This document shows positions 56,331 through 64,000 of a DNA stretch of 64,000 nucleotides, piece after piece (the first letter of the stretch is position 1; each line of letters begins with the position of its first letter). The notes below the pieces were generated by a model that saw only the letters and a list, made by a program, of their open reading frames with translations, did no database searches and was not told the origin of the DNA. Source of the stretch: Bipolaris cookei (taxonomy: Eukaryota; Ascomycota; Dothideomycetes; Pleosporales; Pleosporaceae); the NCBI GenBank assembly GCA_002286855.1, contig NRSV01000053.1:124001-188000 (forward strand). The letters run 5' to 3'. The translations under genes were made by a program, and so were the position numbers.

Positions 56331-58293
56331 TTTTGGGGACTTTTTCCCACAGAGGATGCTGCAAGAAGCGAAGACGTCTTAGGCGGCGGCGCACCGCTCG
56401 GGGGATCGGTCGCGGCGGACTATTGGTGGGGGCGTGGGCGATTGGGGCGGGAGTCTTTGTTTGTTCTTGCAGGGCGAGGCAGGCGTGTGCTTCGGGGCGG
56501 GAGCACAGGCAGCCAAAAGAAATGGTGCGGCGGGCGAGGGAGGGAGATTGTGGGTTGGAGGGAAGGGAGGAGAGGTTTGGTGGATAGACAAGACAGGATG
56601 CAGGCAGGATGCAGGCAGGATGCAGGCAGGATGCAGGCAGGATGCAGGCAGGGCGTGTGGCAGGCCGGGTAGGACGGGCTGGTACCACGGAGGCTGACGG
56701 GGCGCGAGTGCTGTGCGCGCCGGGGCTGGCCCGCAGCATTTCACCCAGGAAACGCGGTGCACCAACGGCCGCGAACCCACTGGTGACGTCGGCCAACCCA
56801 GCCAACCCAGCCAACCTCGCCCTCGCCCAACAGGTTTTGCGCCGCCGTATTCGCACAAGTACAGCACATGTGTAGGTACGTACACGATGCATTCACTGGC
56901 GTGCGCGAGTAAGTACTGTCTGTTAGCACTACTAGCTGCAGCGATCGATGGATGCTGCGCGCCCACGTCAATCCACACACGACGCCGATGCGCCCCATGC
57001 TCTGTTGTGGCGGCACTTGGATGTTGACATGTATCAAGTATGGACGGTTATTAGGTGCCTGGCTGTGCGACGCCCGTTGATTGAGAACAAGCAGCCGCGT
57101 GCAGGCCTTGGCCGAGGGTGGCGGGCAGGGTGGGCTCAGTGGGCCGCCTATCCAATCTCCGCTATCTCAGCATCGCCTTGGGAGGGCTGGTGGTTGGCTG
57201 TCTTTGTCCACCCACCTTCTTTTCGGGACAATCGTTATAATCCCACTCCCCCAGGCCCTTCACCCAATACCCAACACTGCTGGTAGCAGCAGCATCCACA
57301 TACTGCTGCCTGCGCATCTCTCCCCTCCCGCTTTGTGCCTGCAACTGCACAGCCCGATTCCGCTTCCAGTACAGTAGCCCGCCATGCATCGGCATCCTCT
57401 CCACTAGCCAGCCCCACACGATCCAATACATATGGCCTGGTCGCTCAATCGTCGATGCCCTTGTCTTGTTGCTATTGCTGCTGCTGCTATTGTTCTATAT
57501 ACTACCTCTCCATCCTCAGAACCAAGTACTACTGTCTCATGGCCGGTTTGCCATTGTGAAACACAGGCACATCGCACATGGCGCCATTGCATCACACGTC
57601 TGCAATCGGCGCAAGGCTCACTCTCTCGTCCCTACCCCGTCCCGAGTGAAGCTTATCTCATCTTGCGTGCCCGACGCCAGAGCCGCGTCAGCAACCATTT
57701 CTTCTGCCGCCTCTTAGCCTCCAAATCATGTCCTTTATGTACACACACATAGCTCTGTGTCCAAATCTTGCTTCTGCTTCCACCACCACATGCACCCTTC
57801 CGCTGCCATCCGCGCCCCAGCCGTCCATGTCTTGGGCCTCCGCCCGCATTGCAACCCCCCCTCCCCACCCCAACCACTCAAGTCCGTGCTGCACAGTCGC
57901 ATCATCTCTTCACGAACCGGTCCTGTCCCGGCCTTGGCATCGCTTCTAGCTTGCTGCTAATTATGAACGGCCTCTAGTCTACCGCTCAACGCAAATCCTC
58001 ATTGCTGACACGAGTCTGACGCCTCCGCTGCAAAAATCAATCATGCCCCCAACACTCTAGTGTAGAATAGACACGGCACTCACAACAACACTCCAACTCC
58101 ATGTTGGCACTGCTGTTGGTACTGCTGTTGACACTGCTATTAGACCAACAATCGCCGTGCCTTCCATCTCGAGTATTGCCATGCCCAGCACATAGGACGC
58201 GTATCCTCTGCTGCATCTGTCCCCGTGACAAGAGTCTGCTCAACCACCCATACATATGCATTTCTCTCTTGTTAATTTATTTCCTCGCCCAAA
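56331..58293. promoter_or_regulatory. Upstream region of btgC, with tandem repeat; no gene
   Basis: About 2 kb between the divergent 5' side of btgC and the 3' side of the short-chain dehydrogenase. It is GC-rich near btgC, has an 11-bp tandem repeat and a few CCAACC-type repeats (56797–56815), then C/T-rich sequence up to 58290. Frames on both strands look composition-driven. Confidence 0.5.
56594..56652. repeat. 11-bp tandem repeat, five copies
   Basis: Five perfect copies of AGGATGCAGGC plus a partial sixth lie about 265 bp upstream of the btgC start codon. Confidence 0.93.
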
Positions 58294-59415
58294 CTACCCA
58301 CCGGCATTGCTCTCTCTCTCTCTCGCCCCCTGCAATACCCCCATGGTATGCTCCCAAACCTTCTTTGCAGTGTCATCTCGCCGCGCCTTGGCCCAGCTCA
58401 CTTCCTTCCTCTCGTCTCCTCGTTGCCCTACTGCATAAGCACCCCCTCCCATCTCCCTCTGACTACTCGAAGCCACCTTATCCCCCGTCAATGTTCCCTT
58501 TGCGGCATATCGGCCCGTACACAGAGATACCATGACCTGACCACACGCCTCAGGGCTCGTCATATACCAGCTTGCCAATGGCTTCAACACCCTCCACAAG
58601 ATACGGAACCATAGTGGGTTTTCCTCACTTAAAAAAGTGGGCCCGTCTACTAGTCCAGGGTAAATGTGTACAAAGCTGATTTTTCCCTCATGCTGCTCGG
58701 CCAGTAATTCAAAAATAAATGTCTTCATGAAGCACGTCCGCTTGCGCACTTCGGTGACACTGTAGCTTGCTATGTCTGGCGCACCAATCGGCACCTCACC
58801 TGTCTTGATCTGGTCCTCGACTGATCCCGCAAAAATGGAAATGACATGCGCCGTCGTCGGACTTGCTCTAAGCAACCCACTGAGATTCTGTATGAACCGG
58901 ATGCGTGAGTAGTAGAGCAACGACATTTGCGAATCAATTCCTTCTTCCGTGACTGAAATTGCTCCAATCAGCACATGAAACCCTGACGGAACAAAAATAA
59001 AAACAACAAATAACCTACGGGGTGATGGTGCCAATGGCGACAGTGCTGAACTCATGTACAATGCATCCAATCTCGGTGGTCCACCGGCGAACCCATTTGT
59101 CTCATTCTCTTGCCGCATAATCTCCTCACACACAGCATCCACCTCACTCATCAAAGCCAAATTCTTTGCCCTGATGAACCGCCACTCAGAGCCCTCACTG
59201 GTCTCGCGACCAAATTGCATCAGCGTCTCTGCTCGTTCAGCATTGCGCCCCACAAGGTAAACCCTAAGTTTAGATCCATGCCCCGCAAACGTCGAGGCAA
59301 ACGTTTGTGCCACATACGATCCAATACCACTTGTACCTCCAATCAGGGCCACAACGAGCGGCGGTCCATCCGGTAGCTGCGCGATGCTCGAGCGGATAGT
59401 TTCGAGGTCTGGCAT
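58294..59415 (-). CDS. Short-chain dehydrogenase/reductase
   Basis: The protein starts at MPDLETIRSS (59415), is probably cytosolic, and uses NAD(P). The Rossmann loop is LIGGTSGIGSYVAQTF, followed by VYLVGRNAERA. The frame is open throughout, but a 66-nt in-frame intron (59018–58953; GTAGGT…TTTCAG) is likely. Removing it joins SPLAPSP–L to TEEGIDSQMSLLYYSRIRF, as in related fungal proteins, and gives 351 aa; unspliced it would be 373. The active-site region is unusual: the usual Y-x3-K is represented at best by YSVTEVRK, where the Tyr is kept but the Lys is replaced by Arg one position out. The family is often found with secondary-metabolite genes, none of which are here. Substrate unknown. 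Confidence 0.75.
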   Translation of the reverse strand: MPDLETIRSSIAQLPDGPPLVVALIGGTSGIGSYVAQTFASTFAGHGSKLRVYLVGRNAERAETLMQFGRETSEGSEWRFIRAKNLALMSEVDAVCEEIMRQENETNGFAGGPPRLDALYMSSALSPLAPSPRRLFVVFIFVPSGFHVLIGAISVTEEGIDSQMSLLYYSRIRFIQNLSGLLRASPTTAHVISIFAGSVEDQIKTGEVPIGAPDIASYSVTEVRKRTCFMKTFIFELLAEQHEGKISFVHIYPGLVDGPTFLSEENPLWFRILWRVLKPLASWYMTSPEACGQVMVSLCTGRYAAKGTLTGDKVASSSQREMGGGAYAVGQRGDERKEVSWAKARRDDTAKKVWEHTMGVLQGARERESNAGG

Positions 59416-59954
59416 TGTTGACTTTGCGAGGCCGACTGATGGATGTACTCGAGCGTAAAATGCAATCAACAGATGCTGGATATGTGTATTCGACTACATA
59501 TGCATGTGAATCTCTGCTTTATATTATCCAATATCCTGCAGCAGGAGGCCTTATTTTCTACCATTTTTAATACACTCGTCGTATATGCCGTTACGCCCGT
59601 TTGGATAATACGCCCTGTATTGATGGCTGCAGGGTGGGGCCTATCAGAGCTGAGATGTTTACATGCTTAAGTCCGTAAGTCCGGGAGCTATCCGTCATAG
59701 CACTCTGCCACTAGCAGATCCTATATACAAACATGCCTTGTTTTCCTTTCCACGCGTCTAGAACATCCTGGACTCTGAGCGGCTTAATCTCAGGAAATCA
59801 GTCATTTTTGCATTTTGCCATATCCAAATTAAAGCCACCTCCCAGATATGCCAACGCGATAGCCGAAAACATCGGGGCCCATTCTGGACTGAGCAACCAT
59901 TCCTTCACGCATGTTGGCACGGTCGTCTTGCCGGCTCGAATGTCCTCCAACGTA
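59416..59954. other. Intergenic region, no gene
   Basis: This is the promoter side of the dehydrogenase and the 3' side of the NmrA-like relic. Short frames have no recognised content. Confidence 0.55.
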
Positions 59955-60705
59955 TCATAGTGGACTTTGAACTTCACCCCCCTTTGTCTGCTCAGCGTGC
60001 TGCAGAAATTGATTCAGAGTAAGGCGATCGGCAGCGAAGAAAGCTGATTGGGGCCACTCGGGAACATCTATTATTGCAACTACGAAGCGTGCCGCATCCG
60101 CACTATGCCTGAAGACCATAAAAGCCTCGACGTCTCCCGGTATAACAGCAAGATTGTGAGCTAGATCAACGAACATGGAAGAACCCTTGCGCGAGCCCAG
60201 CACACTGGGGACATGAGGGTAGCCCCAGTAATCGAGAAATATGCCAATGGAGACGAGACTATACTCCAAGTCTGTCTTGGCGAGCGCTTCACGAGCCCTG
60301 AACTTGTACATGTACGAGGGTGCATGTTTGATAATTCTAGATACTCATTTCAGAAACTACCTTTTTCTTTCTTATCCAAGAGAAGTCTGGGGGGTGGGGG
60401 GCGGGGAGGGGTCCTGTGTACTCTTCCCTGTAGTCGGCACCGACACATGCCTCGATCATGTTCAACTGCGCCTGGCTGCTCGCTTTGTCTCCGATTGACA
60501 AGGCAAAGATAACAGTGTGAACAAACTAGACCTTCAAGGTCGCAGCAAGGCTAGAGGTTAAGGTGTAGTCAACAATTATGTCTTTGGCATCATCGCTAGG
60601 TTTCCTGGTGAAGATGACATATTCGTGCGTATTCTGGGCTTTTAGAACGTTGTGGATGGCCAAGCCAATGCCAGATGTGCCACCCGCGAACGCGATCTTG
60701 ACCAT
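59955..60705 (-). pseudogene. Probable NmrA/isoflavone-reductase-like pseudogene
   Basis: A first segment from 60705 (MVKIAFAGGTSGIGLAIHNV, then EYVIFTRKPSDDAKDIIVDY) is a typical NAD(P)-binding start and ends with a possible splice donor (GTCTAG, weak) near 60531. A middle segment reads TVIFALSIGDKASSQAQLNM, then IEACVGADYREEYT. The expected PSEWG-type segment is missing, replaced by a C/G-rich stretch (60387–60412 on the plus strand). The last segment, 60311–59955 (FRAREALAKTDLEYSLVSIG, FLDYWGYPHVPS, FVVAIIDVPEWPQSAFFAAD), is intact to its stop. Loss of the central conserved region and a stop near 60334 argue for a pseudogene. An unusual multi-intron gene is the alternative. Confidence 0.6.
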
Positions 60706-61953
60706 CTAACATAAATGATGTTGAATGGCTGGATTACATGATACGGTGTAACATGAACGAGACATAAATAGTGTCAAATTTTAGTAGTAGTTCTTCATGT
60801 GGTTGTTAGGATGCTACAGGACGGGAAGTGTGTCACAATACTTTGAACTAAGGCCTAGGAAGGCCAGCCCTCGGGGACCCATAGGGGACACCTCAAGCTA
60901 AAGGATCCACGGTCACGTGTAGAAGAGTATATATAGTCCCGCCTGAACCTTGAGACTCCTTAAGGATTCGTCTTAGTTCACTCCAAACTCATATATGTTG
61001 TGTTCATTTGCGAAATTCCTCATAGAGTGGGTGGTTCCAAAACCCGTGATTCCGTATAAGCTCGGGATTTACTAGTACGTAGGACTCCTAAGGCCATGTT
61101 TCGTATCGCTATTCCTCATCTTAACTTAGATTTACTATGAATCTTCTAAGTACTTATCAAAGCTAGTACTATGGCTATTGAGTATATCATATACTTATTA
61201 AATATCACATAAATTATATATACATAACTAAGCTCTTGAGCTAGTGATTTTGTTATTATGTAGTAGGTTGTTCTTTGGTAGCTGTCGTTGCTCTGCCATG
61301 CAATTTGACAGACTAGGGACTAACAGCAAGCTCTTGCATCAACACATTATAAGCACACATGTATTACACGCTGCGCTTGCTCGTGGATATGACCAAGATA
61401 CTTTACAAGTGCAATGGCTCGATTGAGTAATTAGCGTATGTATTATACGTGTGTACATTGTAGCTACTTAGTCGAGACCGGTGGGATACCAACACCGCCA
61501 TCGTCCTAGAAATTTAGCATCGAAAACTCTCTGGATGCAAATGACAGCATCTGCAGTGAAAATACAACATGCTCGAAGTTGCAAAAACCCACCTAATTTG
61601 TACGTATTCTCCAGCTCCGTCAAATGCGACATGTATGGGCTGGACCTCGCCGACAGTGACAATCTTAGCTTCGCCTACTAGGGTCTCCGACCCCACAAGA
61701 ACGGTCCCTGAGAAGCAACGGCGAGATTTGCCCGCCATCACAACACGTAGCATCTCAACACTCGAACAAAGCAATTGGCATTTGGCCCATACATCAATTG
61801 CTCCTCTTCCTTAACACTTAGTGGTACATATAATCAATTTTGGCATCTCCTTCCGGTAAGTGCAAGAGAACAGGTGCCCCACTGAGCATCTGCAGCTCTC
61901 TGGACACAGTAGCTAACACTCGACCTCGCCGGTGCAGCTACCCGACATCCACC
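60706..61953. other. AT-rich intergenic region with a possible solo LTR
   Basis: About 1.25 kb without a supported gene. The 60800–61330 part resembles an LTR (listed separately). 61140–61250 is very AT-rich. The last 100 bp are the 5' leader of the SND1 gene. Confidence 0.5.
60804..61325. mobile_element. Candidate solo LTR of a retrotransposon
   Basis: A 522-bp stretch starts TGTTAG and ends CTAACA, a TG…CA inverted end pair. Inside is a TATA-box-like GTATATATAG at about 60928, 125 bp in, followed by a GC-rich start-like segment. No flanking 5-bp duplication is seen (GTGGT versus GCAAG), and no internal retroelement domain follows. Tentative. Confidence 0.35.
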
Positions 61954-64000
61954 ATGAGCAACCTTTTCGAGGCAAAGGTCAAGAGCGTACTTTCTGGCGA
62001 TACCGTCGTCCTCCACAACATCAAGGACCCAAAAGCAGAGCGCATACTCAGCCTAGCCTTTGTAACAGCGCCGCGATTGAGACGAGAGGGAGATGAGCCC
62101 TTCGCTTTCGAGTCACGCGACTATCTCCGCCGCCTGCTCGTAGGCAAGGTCGTCCGATTCCAAGTCCTGTACAAGATCCCCGCAGGCGCGAACCGCGAAT
62201 ATGGCCTCATTGTCACACCGAACAAGGAGATACTACCGCAACAGGCCGTCGCAGCAGGCTGGGTGAAGCTGCGAGACGACGCTGGCCGCAAAGAAGACTC
62301 GGACGAAGCGGCCAATCTAATTGAGAGACTCCAAGTAGACGAGGCACGCGCCAGGGCAGATTCAAAGGGAATCTGGGCTGAGACGGGTGGCAGGATCAAC
62401 GTGGCTTTAGAGCTGAGCGATCCCCACAAGTTTGTTGAACAGAACAAGGGCAAGGACATTGACTCCATTGTCGAAAAGGTCCTGTCCGGCGACCGTCTCA
62501 TCGTGCGCCTCCTTCTTTCGCCCACCGAGCATGTGCAAACCATGGTCCTCCTCGCTGGTATCCGTGCACCAGCAACACAACGAACGAACCCCTCAGACGG
62601 AAAGGTACAACCGGCTGAGCCGTTTGGTGATGAGGCACAACAATTTGTTGAGGCAAGGATGCTCCAACGCGGTGTGCTCGTTCAGGTACTCGGTACTACA
62701 CCCAACGGCCAGCTCGTTGCAGACGTCAAGCACCCGACCCAGGGCAGCATCACACCTTTCCTCCTCAAGAATGGTCTCGCAAAGTGCACTGACCACCACA
62801 CCACCCTTTTGGGCCAGCAGATGGGTATACTGAGGGGAGCTGAGAAGCAGGCAAAGGAAGGCCGACTGGGTGTGTACAAAGAACACGTTGCGCCCAAGGT
62901 CACCAGGGCGGGCGAGCAAGAAGCCACCGTCAGCCGAATTCAGAGCGCAGACACCCTTTTCCTGCGGAACAAGGCCGGCGCAGAGAAGCGCATTAACCTC
63001 AGCAGTGTCCGTCAACCAAAGCCTACTGATCCCAAGCAATCGCCATGGGTGGCCGAGGCAAAGGAGTTCTTGCGCAAGAAGCTTATTGGCAAACATGTCA
63101 GGTTCCACGTTGATGGAAAGCGGCCGGCCAGCGACGGCTACGATGAGCGAGAGATGTGCACCGTCACCATCCAGGGCAAGAATGTTGGTCTGATGCTTGT
63201 CGAGAACGGCATGGCTTCAGTCATCCGCCACCGACAGGACGACACGGATAGGAGCCCCATTTACGATGACCTCCTACTGGCTGAGCAAGCTGCACAAGAG
63301 GAGAAGAAGGGGCTGTGGTCGGACAAGGCGCCGTCTGTCAAGCAGTACGTCGACTACTCGGAGTCGCTTGAAAAGGCCAAGCGCCAACTCACCGTACTCT
63401 CCCGGCAACGCAAGGTACCCGCGATTGTAGACTTTGTCAAGTCTGGATCGCGTTTCACTGTACTAGTACCACGCGAGAACGCAAAACTCACCTTTGTCCT
63501 CTCTGGTATTCGTGCGCCTCGGTCTGCGCGTAACGAGAACGAAAAGGGGGAGCCATTTGGCAAGGAGGCACACGAATTCGCCAACCGACGCTGCCAGCAG
63601 CGAGATGTTGAAATCGACGTCGAGGACTGTGACAAGGTTGGTGGTTTCATCGGTACTCTCTACATTAACCGTGAGAACTTTGCAAAGACGCTAGTCGAGG
63701 AGGGCCTCGCAACAGTCCATGCCTACTCCGCGGAAAAGTCTGGAAACGCAAATGAGCTGTTTGCTGCTGAGCAGAGGGCCAAGGACGCACGCAAGGGCTT
63801 GTGGCATGACTATGATCCTTCACAAGAGGACGACGGTGAGGAAGCCGAGGTCGCAGAAGCTACTAATGGCGATGCTGCTCCATCAGCAAAGGCAGACTAC
63901 CGCGATGTCATCATCACACATGTCGAGGACGATGGCCGACTTCGACTCCAGCAAATTGATAGCGGCACATCAGCCTTGACATCGTTGATGGACGCCTTTG
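61954..64000 (+). CDS. Tudor-SN/SND1 staphylococcal nuclease-domain protein (5' part)
   Basis: The gene is open from ATG 61954 (CACCATGAGC) to the window edge, 682 codons with no intron, and continues outside. The protein is a multi-domain RNA-binding/nuclease factor acting in cytoplasmic RNA metabolism, stress granules and splicing in other eukaryotes. Four tandem SNase-like domains are visible. SN1 starts EAKVKSVLSGDTVVLHNI and ends near ADSKGIWAETGG. SN2 starts VEKVLSGDRLIVRLLL, with LLAGIRAPATQR. SN3 starts TVSRIQSADTLFLRN and ends near KKGLWSDKAP. SN4 starts PAIVDFVKSGSRFTVLVP, with SGIRAPRSARN, and ends KGLWHDY. An acidic linker (EDDGEEAEVAEA) leads to the Tudor/SN5 region, of which only the start (YRDVIITHVEDDGRLRLQ) is present. 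Confidence 0.94.
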   Translation, partial: MSNLFEAKVKSVLSGDTVVLHNIKDPKAERILSLAFVTAPRLRREGDEPFAFESRDYLRRLLVGKVVRFQVLYKIPAGANREYGLIVTPNKEILPQQAVAAGWVKLRDDAGRKEDSDEAANLIERLQVDEARARADSKGIWAETGGRINVALELSDPHKFVEQNKGKDIDSIVEKVLSGDRLIVRLLLSPTEHVQTMVLLAGIRAPATQRTNPSDGKVQPAEPFGDEAQQFVEARMLQRGVLVQVLGTTPNGQLVADVKHPTQGSITPFLLKNGLAKCTDHHTTLLGQQMGILRGAEKQAKEGRLGVYKEHVAPKVTRAGEQEATVSRIQSADTLFLRNKAGAEKRINLSSVRQPKPTDPKQSPWVAEAKEFLRKKLIGKHVRFHVDGKRPASDGYDEREMCTVTIQGKNVGLMLVENGMASVIRHRQDDTDRSPIYDDLLLAEQAAQEEKKGLWSDKAPSVKQYVDYSESLEKAKRQLTVLSRQRKVPAIVDFVKSGSRFTVLVPRENAKLTFVLSGIRAPRSARNENEKGEPFGKEAHEFANRRCQQRDVEIDVEDCDKVGGFIGTLYINRENFAKTLVEEGLATVHAYSAEKSGNANELFAAEQRAKDARKGLWHDYDPSQEDDGEEAEVAEATNGDAAPSAKADYRDVIITHVEDDGRLRLQQIDSGTSALTSLMDAF

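Noticed and set aside
56200..56978. Long minus-strand frames in and beyond the btgC 5' region
   Set aside because: They overlap the start of btgC in another frame and include peptide repeats generated by the 11-bp tandem array. No motif is seen.
36403..59415. A secondary-metabolite cluster made of the Ayg1-like hydrolase, epoxide hydrolase, flavoprotein and dehydrogenase
   Set aside because: The genes are spread over more than 20 kb, interrupted by core genes, and no backbone synthase or pathway regulator is present.

Overview
This is a window of a filamentous ascomycete nuclear genome. The genes carry short GT–AG introns, mostly about 45–100 nt, with TACTAAC/CTAAC-like branch sites, and start contexts are fungal (CAxxATGG). 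The gene set includes Wee1, an Ace2/Swi5-type C2H2 factor, a BtgC-type GH17 glucanase, an Rds1-type ferritin-like protein, an Ayg1-type hydrolase and NmrA-like and DUF3669 relics. Together with TA-targeting DNA transposons carrying TAG-rich (RIP-like) lesions, this suggests a Dothideomycete, probably Pleosporales. The species cannot be named from sequence alone.

Layout. 0–5 kb is a housekeeping block: prohibitin-2 (+), ubiquitin–eS31 fusion (−) and an Ace2/Swi5-like regulator (+) divergent from eS31. 5.6–8.4 kb holds two Tc1/mariner-type elements side by side, one nearly intact (a single TGA in the transposase) and one decayed (three TAG stops). 8.9–19 kb holds a kinase-like protein, a secreted probable GPI protein, a gene-poor tract with two long poly-G runs, a 182-bp MITE with near-perfect terminal inverted repeats, a fungal 7TM protein and a secreted SMP-30/lactonase-like protein. 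20.3–24 kb is a second transposon island: a pogo/Fot1-type element with ~45-bp inverted repeats followed by a second DDE-1 relic.

26.7–42.9 kb is again core genome: Wee1 (−), cytosolic lysyl-tRNA synthetase (+), an Ayg1-like alpha/beta hydrolase (+) and a very long disordered protein (−). 44–61 kb is more accessory: a decayed DUF3669 gene, an epoxide hydrolase, a TmpA-like membrane flavoprotein, a small GPI-type protein, an Rds1/ferritin-like secreted protein, BtgC glucanase, a short-chain dehydrogenase, a probable NmrA-family pseudogene and a possible solo LTR. The window ends inside the intronless gene for the Tudor-SN/SND1 nuclease.

The genes do not form an obvious operon-like or biosynthetic cluster: no PKS, NRPS or terpene synthase accompanies the hydrolases and reductases. 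I found no convincing undescribed multi-gene system. The most interesting material is the transposon islands with stop patterns suggestive of RIP, the pseudogenes, the MITE, and a few alternative-start or alternative-splice candidates (LysRS, Wee1, Ace2/Swi5). Exon boundaries were inferred by eye from splice consensus, reading phase and family conservation. Statements about family membership come from recognised motifs, not from a database search.
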